Below, one piece after another: positions 53,960 to 62,544 of a stretch of 64,000 nucleotides of DNA. The notes under the pieces are model-generated. The model made no database searches. It was not told the DNA's origin and worked only from the letters and a program-made list of their open reading frames with translations. Location: NCBI RefSeq assembly GCF_000023905.1, contig NC_013192.1:2232001-2296000 (forward strand), in the 5' to 3' direction. The translations under genes were made by a program, and so were the position numbers. Source of the stretch: Leptotrichia buccalis C-1013-b. Its GTDB lineage: Bacteria > Fusobacteriota > Fusobacteriia > Fusobacteriales > Leptotrichiaceae. Position 1 is the stretch's first letter. Every line of letters begins with the position of its first letter.

Positions 53960-54462
53960 AAATAATAAATATAAAATTTAGAAAAACAAAAAAAGTTTAT
54001 CCATTTATGATAAACGATACAGAAGATTATAAAAAAGGAGATCACGTACTTGTAGATACAATTCGTGGTGAACAGATTGGAATAGTTTTAGGACTTTCCT
54101 TAAATAAAGAAAAAGATGAACAAAATGATTTAAAAATTAGGGAAGTAAAACGAAAATTATCAACTAAAGAAATCGAAAAATTAATAGAATTGGACAAAAA
54201 AGCTGATGATGCCTATTTTAAATGTAAAAAAATTGTAAAAAGACTTCTTCCTGAAATGAATCTCGTTATTGGAGAATATACATTTGACGAAAGCAAGTTA
54301 ATATTTTATTTTACAGCCAATAGCAGACTAGATTTTAGGGAACTTGTAAAGGAAGTAAACAGAACATTCAAAAAAAGAGTAGAATTTTATCAAATAAAAA
54401 CAAATGATGAAGGAAGAATTTTATCCGCTTTTGGAAAATATGGAAGGGAAATTTACTGGTAA
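53956..54462 (+). CDS. PSP1-domain protein, RicT-like but lacking cysteines
   Basis: A 168-residue protein with the PSP1 C-terminal fold: KGDHVLVDTIRGEQIGIVLG, EIEKLIELDKKADDAYFKCKKIV, LVIGEYTFDESKLIFYFTANSRLDFRELVKEV. In RicT/YaaT proteins the next part carries a cysteine-bearing GPCGRPLCC-type motif; here it reads SAFGKYGREIYW with no cysteine. It also lacks the longer C-terminal tail and is shorter than the usual ~270 residues. It is coupled to radC. In Bacillus RicT works with RicA/F on RNase Y maturation; an equivalent role here is uncertain. Confidence 0.8.
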   Translation: MKIINIKFRKTKKVYPFMINDTEDYKKGDHVLVDTIRGEQIGIVLGLSLNKEKDEQNDLKIREVKRKLSTKEIEKLIELDKKADDAYFKCKKIVKRLLPEMNLVIGEYTFDESKLIFYFTANSRLDFRELVKEVNRTFKKRVEFYQIKTNDEGRILSAFGKYGREIYW

Positions 54463-54640
54463 AAATTAGAATACTGAATATCAAAATAAAATAATATATT
54501 ATCTAAAAATAAAAAATTGATGCCTATTTTACCTAAAACTTTTGATTATTTTATTTTGAAAAAGTTTAGTAAACAATAGTTTGATAGAAAAATATTTTGA
54601 GTATTTACATAAAAAATCAAGAAAAATTTTAAAAAAATAG

Positions 54641-54669
54641 TTGAAATATTAAAAAATGTATGTTATACT
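54641..54669 (+). promoter_or_regulatory. Promoter of the Val-Asp-Phe tRNA operon
   Basis: TTGAAA (54641-54646), 17 bp, TATACT (54664-54669), 21 bp upstream of the first tRNA. Confidence 0.8.
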
Positions 54670-54690
54670 AATTGAGTAGTTAAAAAATGT

Positions 54691-54766
54691 GGTCGCATAG
54701 CTCAGTTGGGAGAGCACCTGCCTTACAAGCAGGGGGTCACTGGTTCGAGCCCAGTTGTGACCACCA
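54691..54766 (+). tRNA. tRNA-Val (anticodon TAC)
   Basis: Acceptor GGTCGCA pairs with TGTGACC. The anticodon loop CTTACAA gives TAC. Cloverleaf arms and encoded CCA are present. Confidence 0.97.
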
Positions 54767-54773
54767 TTTATTT

Positions 54774-54850
54774 GGAGGTGTAGCTCAGCTGGTTAGAGTG
54801 CTTGCCTGTCACGCAAGATGTCGCGAGTTCGAGTCTCGTCACTTCCGCCA
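54774..54850 (+). tRNA. tRNA-Asp (anticodon GTC)
   Basis: Acceptor GGAGGTG pairs with CACTTCC (one G-U). The anticodon loop CTGTCAC gives GTC. The discriminator G is as expected for Asp, and CCA is encoded. Confidence 0.97.
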
Positions 54851-54853
54851 TTT

Positions 54854-54929
54854 GCCCAGATAGCTCAGTCGGTAGAGCAAGGGACTGAAAATCCCTGTGT
54901 CCGTGGTTCGATTCCGCGTCTGGGCACCA
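54854..54929 (+). tRNA. tRNA-Phe (anticodon GAA)
   Basis: Acceptor GCCCAGA pairs with TCTGGGC. The anticodon loop CTGAAAA gives GAA. CCA is encoded. It is the last of the three-gene operon. Confidence 0.97.
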
Positions 54930-54957
54930 TTAGAATAGCTAAAAATGTGATATATAG

Positions 54958-54994
54958 TGCAAATCAATATTTATATTGAATTGCATTTTTTTGT
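54958..54994 (+). terminator. Terminator of the second tRNA operon
   Basis: TGCAAATCAATAT pairs with ATATTGAATTGCA (54958-54985, one mismatch) and is followed by a T tract. Confidence 0.9.
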
Positions 54995-55015
54995 TTTATA
55001 TAGATTATATAATAT

Positions 55016-55933
55016 ATTGCGACAAACTTAAAAAATGTAAAAACTCATGATAATTTCGTGTTAAAATGTTAAAACATTAACGAAAGGAAATATATCATGA
55101 GCCATAGATATTTTACCATAAATGGAAGAAATAAACTAGAGGTTTTACTAAAAGAAAATTATAAAATTTCTAAAATCCTTAATAGACATAGAGCTACCAT
55201 TTACTGTGAAATCAGAAGAATTAATAGTGAGTACTCTTTTGAAAATGCTCAGTCGGATGACAATAAAACCTACTAATAAAGGAAGAAATTCAAAAATTAC
55301 TACTGAATTGAAAAATCTGATAAAAGACAGGCTCTGACTGAAAATAGATTCGCTGGCAAAGATTGTCATCTAAAACTGTCTATATCTGGCTGTACAGCGA
55401 TTTTCTGGATGTTTCCCTAAACGTTACTAAAGAGACGAGAGGGAAATTTAATATTGGAAAAACAATTAAAGAAAGACTGTCCGAAGTAAGCACAAAGGAA
55501 ATTTTTGGACATCGGGGGTCGATTCAGTTAGTTTCGTCAAGAAGAGAGACATTTGTGGAGTTAAAGACGCGAGTTTATGTAGGAAGATAGAAGTAAAAAA
55601 TTCAATGCAATAAAACAGCTGACAACCAATATTTCAAAAAAAGCATTTAAAACTTCTACATAAGGAATTCTTTCTCATACTGGAAAGAAGTGGAAAAGCT
55701 GGGAATAGATTTCTATTTTGCAGAACCATACTGCTTGTGGCAGAAGGTTGTAATGAAAACAGCAATGGTCTTCTAAGAGAATTTTACCCAAAGAAGATTA
55801 ACAACAGAAGAATTGATAAAAACCTTAATACTGATAAATTCAAGACCAAGAAAATGTTTAAACTATGCAACACCATTTGAAAAATTTTTACACGAAATCA
55901 GTTTTTAAAAAAATTTGGTAAAATGTCGTAATT
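55016..55933 (+). mobile_element. Decayed IS30-family element
   Basis: The ends ATTGCGACA (55016-55024) and TGTCGTAAT (about 55924-55932) are imperfect inverted repeats. Between them, plus-strand fragments of an IS30 transposase lie in different frames. The HTH is MSHRYFTINGRNKLEVLLKE from 55097 and ILNRHRATIYCEIRRI. Then come SSKTVYIWLYSDFLDV, ETRGKFNIGKTIKERLSEV, KEIFGH, TFVELKTRVYV, and near the end RPRKCLNYATPFEKF in yet another frame, with HEISF and TAA at 55906-55908. Many frameshifts, an in-frame deletion after KEIFGH and stops make it inactive. It differs from the IS30 remnant at 34.7 kb. Confidence 0.85.
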
Positions 55934-56241
55934 AATACTAAACCCCATTTAAATAACAAATTTATTACAAACTTTTCTAACAAAAGATAAGAACCTAGTA
56001 TTTCAAAATAATTAAAATATAATTTTTTTGTTTTAATAAATCGACGGAGCTTTTATTTGTTCAACTACGACTGTTTGACGACTGGAAGGAGGAGGTTCGG
56101 AGTTAGGCAAATAAAAGTCGTAGTCTAGCCATAGGTATTGCGTAGCAATCTTGCCACAATTTTAATTATCGGGATAAACCTTTACTGCAAGATAGGATTT
56201 GCGGCAATGAGCAATCCTGCGAAATAAAAAGAAAAAAACTA
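55900..56241 (+). repeat. 342-bp direct repeat, left copy (IS30 tail plus structured element, copy 3)
   Basis: It starts AGTTTTTAAAAAAATTTGG (the last bases of the IS30 remnant), continues into the structured repeat family (ACTAAACCCCATTTAAATAAC, hairpin arms CTTTTATTTG/CAAATAAAAG, CTAGCCATAGGT), and ends GAAAAAAACTA. The copy at 57178-57519 has the same length and, by eye, about five base differences and no gaps. The IS5-family element separates the two copies. Confidence 0.88.
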
Positions 56242-57176
56242 GGGCGTGTCTGAAAACTTAAAATCAATGATATTTTTAATGATTACTTAAATTTATTTTA
56301 TTAAAATCATTATGCATCCTATATAAATAAAATTTATGAATGTGCTTGCCAGCTTATCATAGCGTGTCCCTATTCTGCGAAACTGTTTAAGCTTATTGAA
56401 AAAACATTCCACAAGATGTCTTTCCTTGTAGATATGGTAATCGCATTCCCATTTGTTTACTGCATTTGACTTCGGAGGTATTACACATTCTCCTCCGTGT
56501 TTTCTTATGTACTCCCGAACTTCCTTTGTTCCGTATGCCTTGTCTACCAGTATGTTGCTGTCTTTTATGCTTAGCTGCGACAATATTTTAATTGCTTGCG
56601 TACTATCATGAATCTGTCCTGCAGTAAGTTTTATGTACAGCGGATTTCCAAGTCCATCAACAACTGCATGGATCTTAGTTGTCCTTCCACCTGAGCTTCT
56701 CCCGATGTGCTGATTCACTTCTGAATTTTTTGCCCTTTTTTAGCTCCTGCACTGCTCTGGTGGGCTTTAACTACTGTAGAGTCAATGCTCAAGTTCTCAT
56801 AGTCGGCATCTTCCCTTAAATGCTCAAATATTTTAAGCAGAGTCCCCTCGTCACGCCATTTGCAGAAACGGGAATAGACCGTCTTCCATGAACCGAAACG
56901 TTCAGGAAGGTCTCTCCAAGGTGCACCGCTGCAGGCAATCCATAGCACAGCATTAAACATCAGGCGTAAATCCTTGCCTGGACGTCCTTGGGAAACATAT
57001 GCTTTATTTTATTCCATTGTTCATCTGATATTTCATATCTTCTTTGCATGATAGAAGCCTCCTGTGCTTTTCTTTTATTGTATCAGACTGAGAGCAATGT
57101 TTCAACTCATTGATTATGGGTATATTATTTGATAATCATTAAAAATATCATTGATTTTGAGTTTTCAGACACGCCC
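56242..57176 (-). mobile_element. IS5-family (IS427-like) insertion sequence, about 935 bp
   Basis: The ends are near-perfect inverted repeats over about 47 bp, starting GGGCGTGTCTGAAAAC on both sides (one early mismatch, T versus C). CTAG flanks both ends, so the target duplication is TA or CTAG. It encodes a two-frame transposase on the minus strand. It sits exactly between the two 342-bp direct repeats. The internal transposase frame appears damaged (see next entry), so the element may be non-autonomous. Confidence 0.9.
56293..57049 (-). pseudogene. IS5/IS427 transposase (OrfA-OrfB), frame-disrupted
   Basis: OrfA begins at 57049 (MQRRYEISDEQWNKIKHMFPK). After the Pro-Lys the frame breaks: CCCAAGGACGTCC lacks one base compared with the expected Pro-Lys-Gly-Arg-Pro coding, so the frame reads into a stop. 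It resumes in the next frame with GRPGKDLRLMFNAVLWIACSGAPWRDLPE and SIDSTVVKAHQSS (first catalytic Asp). A run of six A at about 56730 then moves to the -1 frame, giving NSEVNQHIGRSSGGRTTKIHA, LVDKAYG (second Asp) and ERHLVECFFNKLKQFRRI (Glu), ending at 56293. The second shift is the normal programmed frameshift of this group; the first looks like damage or a base-call error. Confidence 0.85.
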
Positions 57177-57177
57177 T

Positions 57178-57519
57178 AGTTTTTAAAAAAATTTGGTAAA
57201 ATGTCGCAATTAATACTAAACCCCATTTAAATAACAAATTTATTACAAACTTTTCTAACAAAGGATAAGAACCTAGTATTTCAAAATAATTAAAATATAA
57301 TTTTTTTGTTTTAATAAATCGACGGAGCTTTTATTTGTTCAACTACGACTGTTTGACGACTGGAAGGAGGAGGTTCGGAGTTGGGCAAATAAAAGTCGTA
57401 GTCTAGCCATAGGTATTGCGTAGCAATCTTGCCACAATTTTAATTATCAGGATAAACCTTTACTGCAAGATAGGATTTGCGGTAATGAGCAATCCTGCGA
57501 AATAAAAAGAAAAAAACTA
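57178..57519 (+). repeat. 342-bp direct repeat, right copy (structured element, copy 4)
   Basis: Same content as 55900-56241. It continues on its right side into ATTAAAAATAG and the AATACTAAAACCC-type end at about 57560, which then leads to IS630-like coding sequence. The left copy is instead cut at CTA by the IS5 element, so the right copy retains the original downstream context and the left copy the original upstream context. Confidence 0.88.
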
Positions 57520-57584
57520 ATTAAAAATAGTAAAAATCAATATTAAATAAAATAATCTAATACTAAAACCCATTATAAAATAGA

Positions 57585-57935
57585 AACTATGTTAAGGACA
57601 AAAAGTTTTAATTTTGAAGAATGGTTTAGGGAAATATTTTTAAGAGATATTGAAAAATTAAAGAAAAGTGTTCTAATAGTTTGGATAATTCCAGATTTCA
57701 TAGAAAAAGGATATTAGAAAAGATAATTAAGGAAACAAGCATTGTCTATTATTTCTTCCACCGTATTCCCCAGATTTAAATCCAATAAAAAAAATATGGG
57801 TTAGCCTAAAGAAAAAATTAGAAGACATAGCCCATAATTTTAATACGCTTGAAGAAGCAGTTACTTTTGTTCTATTTGATAGTTCGATTTTAAATAGGCT
57901 TTACTATAAAATGAAGGAATATAGTAAAATTATAG
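57585..57935 (+). mobile_element. IS630-family transposase remnant (DDE end)
   Basis: Plus-strand fragments read MLRTKSFNFEEWFREIF, EKLKKSVLIVW, then (shifted) RFHRKRILEKIIKETSIVYYF, and (shifted) pieces corresponding to the LPPYSPDLNPIE-like catalytic block (HRIPQI, IQ-KKYGLA, IILIRLKKQLLLF). It is the C-terminal DDE_3 part of an IS630 transposase with several frameshifts and stops. The upstream end motif AATACTAAAACCC (about 57559) resembles the terminal repeats of the structured elements, supporting a family link. Confidence 0.7.
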
Positions 57936-57955
57936 ACGAATATTCCTTTTTTATG

Positions 57956-58810
57956 TTATTTTTTTATTATCCTCATTTCCTCCAAATATCTGTCAATTCC
58001 ACTTTTCCAATCAGGGATTTTTTCTCCCAACAATTTTTCAACTTTTTCAGAAGATAATTTTGAAAAATGAGGTCTTTTTGCTGGAAGGTTGAAGTCTTCT
58101 GTTTTTGTAGTTCCAAGCTTCCCTTTCCATCCTATTTTTTCTAGCACATATTTTGCTTGATCATATTTACTTGCAGTCCCATTATTTGTAATATGATACA
58201 ATCCAAATTGTCCAGTTTGTATCAATTTCCACGAAAACTCTGCCAAATCTTTTGAATAAGTTGGAACAGAAATTTGATCATCAACTATATTTAATTTGTC
58301 ACGAGTTTTACTCCAATTGATAACTTGTGTATTAAAGTTATTATTAGCTTTTCCAAAAACCCACGATGTCCGTATTACAAAAGACTTTTCATAAGCTTCC
58401 AAAGTCAATTTTTCCCCATTTGCCTTTGCAAGTCCATAATTAGATACAGGAGTAGGAGTATCATCTTCGATATAATCTTTCTCCTTTTTTCCATCAAATA
58501 CAAAATCAGTTGAATAAGTCACAAAAATTGCACTTATTTTTTTAGAAAACTCTGCTAATTTTTGGGGAGCTTGTTCATTTAATAAAAAAACTTTATTGTC
58601 AATTTCTGCCTTGTCCACATCATTATATGCCGCACAGTTTATTATATGAGTAAAATCATTGTTTTTTTCAAAAAATTTTTCCAAATTTTTATCACTTGTT
58701 ATATCCAATTCTTGATAATCAGTTGCTATGTATTCTATTTTTAAACTGTCAAATAATTTTTGGAAATCGCGTCCTAGTTGACCATTGGAGCCAGTTAAGA
58801 GTATTTTCAT
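57956..58810 (-). CDS. rfbD: dTDP-4-dehydrorhamnose reductase
   Basis: Last step of dTDP-L-rhamnose synthesis: NAD(P)H reduction of dTDP-4-dehydro-L-rhamnose. The short-chain dehydrogenase fold shows TGSNGQLGRDFQ (dinucleotide loop), CAAYNDVDKAE, TYSTDFVFDG and the catalytic YGLAKANGE (Tyr-xxx-Lys), plus SFVIRTSWVFG. At 284 residues it is full length. It is the last gene of the polysaccharide operon in this window; rfbA, B and C are not seen here. A 51-bp gap separates it from the GH16 gene. Confidence 0.95.
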   Translation of the reverse strand: MKILLTGSNGQLGRDFQKLFDSLKIEYIATDYQELDITSDKNLEKFFEKNNDFTHIINCAAYNDVDKAEIDNKVFLLNEQAPQKLAEFSKKISAIFVTYSTDFVFDGKKEKDYIEDDTPTPVSNYGLAKANGEKLTLEAYEKSFVIRTSWVFGKANNNFNTQVINWSKTRDKLNIVDDQISVPTYSKDLAEFSWKLIQTGQFGLYHITNNGTASKYDQAKYVLEKIGWKGKLGTTKTEDFNLPAKRPHFSKLSSEKVEKLLGEKIPDWKSGIDRYLEEMRIIKK

Positions 58811-58861
58811 ATAATTATCTCCTTTTTACTTTATTATTTTTGTTATATTGATTAATATTTT

Positions 58862-59836
58862 CTACTTTTTCTTGTACACTCTTACATAATCTACTTTCAT
58901 TTCTGTAGGAAAATCTACATCACCATCACTTCCTGTAGTATTTTTCAAAGCAACATTTATTATCAGATAGTGTGGTAATTTAAACGTATTATCAGTTTTT
59001 TTCGCTACTTCTTTCATTGTTATTGTTTTGTAATTTCTACCATTAAAAAACCATTTTATTTCTTTTTCGTTCCACTCTACAGCATATGTATTAAAATCTG
59101 CTAGATTTTCATTTTTCTTAATTCTTAAATTATTTCCTACAAATGATTCATACTGCGAATCAGCTTTTAAAGCATGGATAGTTCCTGTGACTTCTTTTAA
59201 ATTATCTCCATAAACTTCTACAATATCTATTTCTTCTAAGGCTGCAGGGTCTCCAATTTTTCTGATAGCATAATCAGATGGCCATGTCCAAAATGCAGGC
59301 CAAACTCCTATTCCTTTAGGCATAGCTGCTCTCATTTCTATTTTCCCATATTTAACACTATATTTATCTTTACTATGAATAGCACCTGAACTATAAAGAA
59401 TTTTTCTATCTATTCCATCTATTTTTACTGTTTTATTATCTTCTTTTTTTAGCTCTATAACTAAATTACCATTTTTAACTTTAACATTATCTCTTAAATA
59501 ATACTGTTTTGCCTTAAATCCGTATTGATCTACTAAATTTCCATTTTCATCAACAAAATTTCCATTTTTGGAGGGATAATCATTTTCCCAATAAGACCAT
59601 TTAGACGAATCTAATGTATTTCCATCAAATTCATCATTCCAGACTAATTCCCAAGAATCCTTATCTTTTTTTTTCAAAAATCTACTCAATATCGTTTTTT
59701 TACTTTTTGAATCTTCATTATTTATATTCGTTGTTCCGGTTTTCCCTGTTTTATTTACTTTATTTTTTTTAGCTGCCAATCCAATGGTATTCAAACTCAA
59801 AATACCAATTAATACCAATATACTTATTTTTTTCAT
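58862..59836 (-). CDS. Secreted GH16 family glycoside hydrolase
   Basis: A 324-residue protein with a signal peptide (MKKISILVLIGILSLNTIGLAA), a Lys/Thr/Asn-rich linker (about 22-60), and a GH16 catalytic domain (laminarinase/endo-beta-glucanase type). Evidence is SWELVWNDEFDGNTLD, GVWPAFWTWPSD, and the catalytic motif EEIDIVEVYG with Glu202, Asp204 and Glu207. The C-terminal block DFNTYAVEWNEKEIKWFFNG is also conserved. It overlaps the upstream glycosyltransferase gene by four bases. Its place in a polysaccharide operon suggests trimming or release of the polymer instead of nutrition, but the substrate is unknown. Confidence 0.88.
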   Translation of the reverse strand: MKKISILVLIGILSLNTIGLAAKKNKVNKTGKTGTTNINNEDSKSKKTILSRFLKKKDKDSWELVWNDEFDGNTLDSSKWSYWENDYPSKNGNFVDENGNLVDQYGFKAKQYYLRDNVKVKNGNLVIELKKEDNKTVKIDGIDRKILYSSGAIHSKDKYSVKYGKIEMRAAMPKGIGVWPAFWTWPSDYAIRKIGDPAALEEIDIVEVYGDNLKEVTGTIHALKADSQYESFVGNNLRIKKNENLADFNTYAVEWNEKEIKWFFNGRNYKTITMKEVAKKTDNTFKLPHYLIINVALKNTTGSDGDVDFPTEMKVDYVRVYKKK

Positions 59837-60558
59837 TTACTTATTTTCTCCTTTTTTAATTTTCTGAATCTTTTAAATAATTCTTTTAGTATAACATACC
59901 TTCCTATGATTTTTATTTTTAAACTTCTTTTACTCTTGTTGATTGTTGTCGCATTATTTGAATGACGCCTAAAATATATTAGTTTTTCATTTATAAATTT
60001 TACTTTATAATACTTTTCTGAAACTAGTCCTATCCATAAATCATGACCTATTTCTTGACTTTTAGGAAATGGCAAGGCTTTTTTAAGAACCTTTCTTTTA
60101 AATGCCATACAGCAACCATAATAAGTATTCTTTATTATATTTTTTAATATTCCTTTTTTCGAATTTACCTCATCAAATAATGAATTATTAATAATATTTA
60201 ATTCCTCGTCTGTTATAAATGCATCGCTTATAATTAAATCATATTTTTTTAACTGATTAAGAATTATTTCAACTTTATTCTCAACCCAAACATCATCTTG
60301 ATCAGATAAAAAAATTATATCTCCTTTCGAATGCCTCAGAGCATTTTCAAAATTTAAATTCGGTTGTCTAAATTTATTATTTTTTAGTATTTTTATTCGT
60401 TTATCTTTAAAACTTTCAATAATTTTAATTGTTTTATCTATTGAAGAATCATCTGAAATCACAATTTCATCATTTGATGATAACTGTTTTAATATGGTAA
60501 TTATCTGATCTTTTATATATTTTTCCCCATTATATGTTGCTATACATACTGATATCAT
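59833..60558 (-). CDS. GT2 family glycosyltransferase (1)
   Basis: A 241-residue GT-A glycosyltransferase. MISVCIATYNGEKYIKDQI is the nucleotide-sugar-binding start, IVISDDSSIDKT carries the UDP-contact Asp, and FLSDQDDVW is the DxD-type motif. GHDLWIGLVSEK lies in the acceptor region. The basic C-terminus (KIKIIGRYVILKELFKRFRKLKKEK) probably anchors it at the membrane surface. It transfers one sugar, possibly rhamnose given rfbD nearby. It is directly adjacent to another GT2 upstream and overlaps GH16 downstream. Confidence 0.88.
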   Translation of the reverse strand: MISVCIATYNGEKYIKDQIITILKQLSSNDEIVISDDSSIDKTIKIIESFKDKRIKILKNNKFRQPNLNFENALRHSKGDIIFLSDQDDVWVENKVEIILNQLKKYDLIISDAFITDEELNIINNSLFDEVNSKKGILKNIIKNTYYGCCMAFKRKVLKKALPFPKSQEIGHDLWIGLVSEKYYKVKFINEKLIYFRRHSNNATTINKSKRSLKIKIIGRYVILKELFKRFRKLKKEKISK

Positions 60559-61386
60559 CTATTTTACCTCTTTGTATTTTCCCATAACATTTTTTTTATA
60601 ATCTCGTATTCCATATAAAATATATTTTATATTTTGAAATTTAAATTTTTCAAATAAAATTATTTTTACTAATAATTTCAATATTTCTTTATAGTATTCC
60701 TTAGTAAATTGAGGATATAATTTTTTCACATATAATTTATTTCTAACAATGTAATATCTTCTTAGTGCTGAATGATTATTAACCGAAAATGTTCTATTAA
60801 ATATTTTTTTTATTTCTGTATTTCCTAATTCATGCTCTAATATAACTTCATCAAACTGTATTATTTTATATCCATTTTTTATTATTCTAAAACATATTTC
60901 GTGATCAACTTCATCTATAAACAACTTTTCTAAAAATCCTCCTATTTTTTTATAAATATTCAAATTTAAAATACTTCCTGAAGTTATTACACTATATTTA
61001 TTTTTAGGAATAACTATTCCATTTATACTATATCTCGGTGCTATAATCCCAATTTTACTCTTATCTTCTTTAAAAAATAATTTCATGTATTCATTTATTG
61101 TTTCAAGAGAAAATTTACTATCTTGATCCATCGTCAGTATCCATTTGTATCCATCATTAAATGACTTTTCGCATGCAATATTTAATGCTTTTGCTATTCC
61201 TAAATTATTCATATTAGAGATATATTCAATTTTATATATTTTTTTTATTTCTTGTACAAGCTTTGTATTATTTTTATTAGAATTATCAATTATATACAAT
61301 TTATCTATATAATCAATGTAAGTATTTATATTTTCAACATTTTCATTACTTGGATTATACCAAACTACGGTTCCTGCTATTTTCAT
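60559..61386 (-). CDS. GT2 family glycosyltransferase (2), rhamnosyltransferase-like
   Basis: A 275-residue GT-A enzyme. The start GTVVWYNPSNENVENI and YIDKLYIIDNSNKN, then LGIAKALNIACE and WILTMDQDSKFS (DxD region), match the pattern of bacterial rhamnosyltransferases. FIDEVDHEICFRIIKNGYKI is the usual acceptor-site region. The gene abuts the next GT2 with no gap. Low complexity and high lysine and isoleucine content are typical of the operon. Confidence 0.85.
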   Translation of the reverse strand: MKIAGTVVWYNPSNENVENINTYIDYIDKLYIIDNSNKNNTKLVQEIKKIYKIEYISNMNNLGIAKALNIACEKSFNDGYKWILTMDQDSKFSLETINEYMKLFFKEDKSKIGIIAPRYSINGIVIPKNKYSVITSGSILNLNIYKKIGGFLEKLFIDEVDHEICFRIIKNGYKIIQFDEVILEHELGNTEIKKIFNRTFSVNNHSALRRYYIVRNKLYVKKLYPQFTKEYYKEILKLLVKIILFEKFKFQNIKYILYGIRDYKKNVMGKYKEVK

Positions 61387-61466
61387 ATTATTACTTTCTT
61401 TTTTATATTTTATATTTCTGTTTTGAAAAGCATATTTTAATTTAAAACTTTATTTTTTAAATTATT

Positions 61467-62207
61467 TCAAAATTCTTTTTTTGAAATCGGATTTTCTAAA
61501 AATTTATTCAAATCTGCTGGAATTCCTAATCCATACATTCCATTATTTTCACTTCCAATATTATAAAATGTTATTCTCTTATTGTCTTTTATCATTTCAT
61601 TATATACTGGAGCTACATAATATTCACCATTTACACGGATTTCTTTTTCTATCATTTGTTTTGCATATTTTACAAAATCTGACCCCTTAGCAAAGTTATA
61701 TATCCCAACTGTTGCTTCATCAGATATTACCACTTTTTCTTGAACATCTGTTACTAAATTATTTTCATCATATTTTATAAATGACCATTTTGGATCATCT
61801 GCTTTCATTGTCATAATAAGACCATCATATCCTTCTTGAGCTTTAATATAATCATTTATATCAATATCAACATATTGATCTGAATTTGCAATCATCATTT
61901 CATCATCATTATTAATATATTTTTCCGCTAATAAAACTGTACAAGCTGCTCCTTCTGTTATTCCATTAACAGGAACAATAATGCAATTGGGTGAAATTTC
62001 TTCTAACTTGTTTATCAAATCATATTTTTCAATATGTTCTTGTAAGCAAAGATATATAAATCTGTGTTCTCTTTTAGGTTTTATATTATTTGTAACATAT
62101 TGTATCATCGGTTTATCATGAACCATTATTAATGGTTTTGGCAATTTATATCCTGCATTTGCAAATCGACTTCCTCTTCCTGCCATAGGAACTACTATAT
62201 TTAACAT
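61467..62207 (-). CDS. Sugar nucleotidyltransferase-like protein (1)
   Basis: A 246-residue nucleotidyltransferase of the RmlA/GlmU-type fold (NTP_transferase). NIVVPMAGRGSRFANAGYKLPKPLI contains the glycine-rich nucleotide loop and the PKP lysine. ANSDQYVDID is the metal-binding Asp region, and NGEYYVAPVYNEMI is a conserved C-terminal block. It should activate a sugar phosphate. A second, diverged copy (62544-63266) with a cupin between suggests a dedicated pathway for an unusual sugar. The exact NTP and sugar are not deducible. Confidence 0.8.
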   Translation of the reverse strand: MLNIVVPMAGRGSRFANAGYKLPKPLIMVHDKPMIQYVTNNIKPKREHRFIYLCLQEHIEKYDLINKLEEISPNCIIVPVNGITEGAACTVLLAEKYINNDDEMMIANSDQYVDIDINDYIKAQEGYDGLIMTMKADDPKWSFIKYDENNLVTDVQEKVVISDEATVGIYNFAKGSDFVKYAKQMIEKEIRVNGEYYVAPVYNEMIKDNKRITFYNIGSENNGMYGLGIPADLNKFLENPISKKEF

Positions 62208-62223
62208 ATTTCTTATCTCTCCT

Positions 62224-62544
62224 TTAACCAGTATACTTATCGTTATTTACTCCTGGAACCTTTACAACAACTGTTATCGTATCTGTTGCTGCTAAAAAAT
62301 CTGTTTTTTCTCCTGGTTCCATAACTATGATACTTCCCTCAGTATATTCGATATCATTCATTTTTACAATACCTCTAACTATCACTGTTAATTCTGTTGC
62401 TATTTTATGATAATGTTTTTCTCCGTAATCTCCAGCTTTATATTCTTTAACTGCAATTTCTGCATCATTGGTTTTATAAAGTGTCGGTTCAAAATTTCCT
62501 ACAAACCATCCACCTTTCATTTTACTAATGTGTGATACCTTCAC
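62224..62544 (-). CDS. Cupin-domain protein
   Basis: A 106-residue single cupin. The motif-1 region GDYGEKHYHKIATELTVIVRG (HxH, then Glu) provides a metal site, and the later GSIIVMEPGEKTDF supplies the second motif with no histidine. Cupins in polysaccharide loci are often sugar isomerases or small binding proteins. The gene overlaps the upstream nucleotidyltransferase by one base and starts right after it, so all are cotranslated. Function is not assigned. Confidence 0.75.
   Translation of the reverse strand: MKVSHISKMKGGWFVGNFEPTLYKTNDAEIAVKEYKAGDYGEKHYHKIATELTVIVRGIVKMNDIEYTEGSIIVMEPGEKTDFLAATDTITVVVKVPGVNNDKYTG

Noticed and set aside
55900-57519. Composite transposon with the 342-bp repeats as ends
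   Set aside because: The repeats lack transposase and have no inverted terminal motif at their outer ends; the inner IS5 has its own complete inverted repeats. Tandem duplication explains the layout better.
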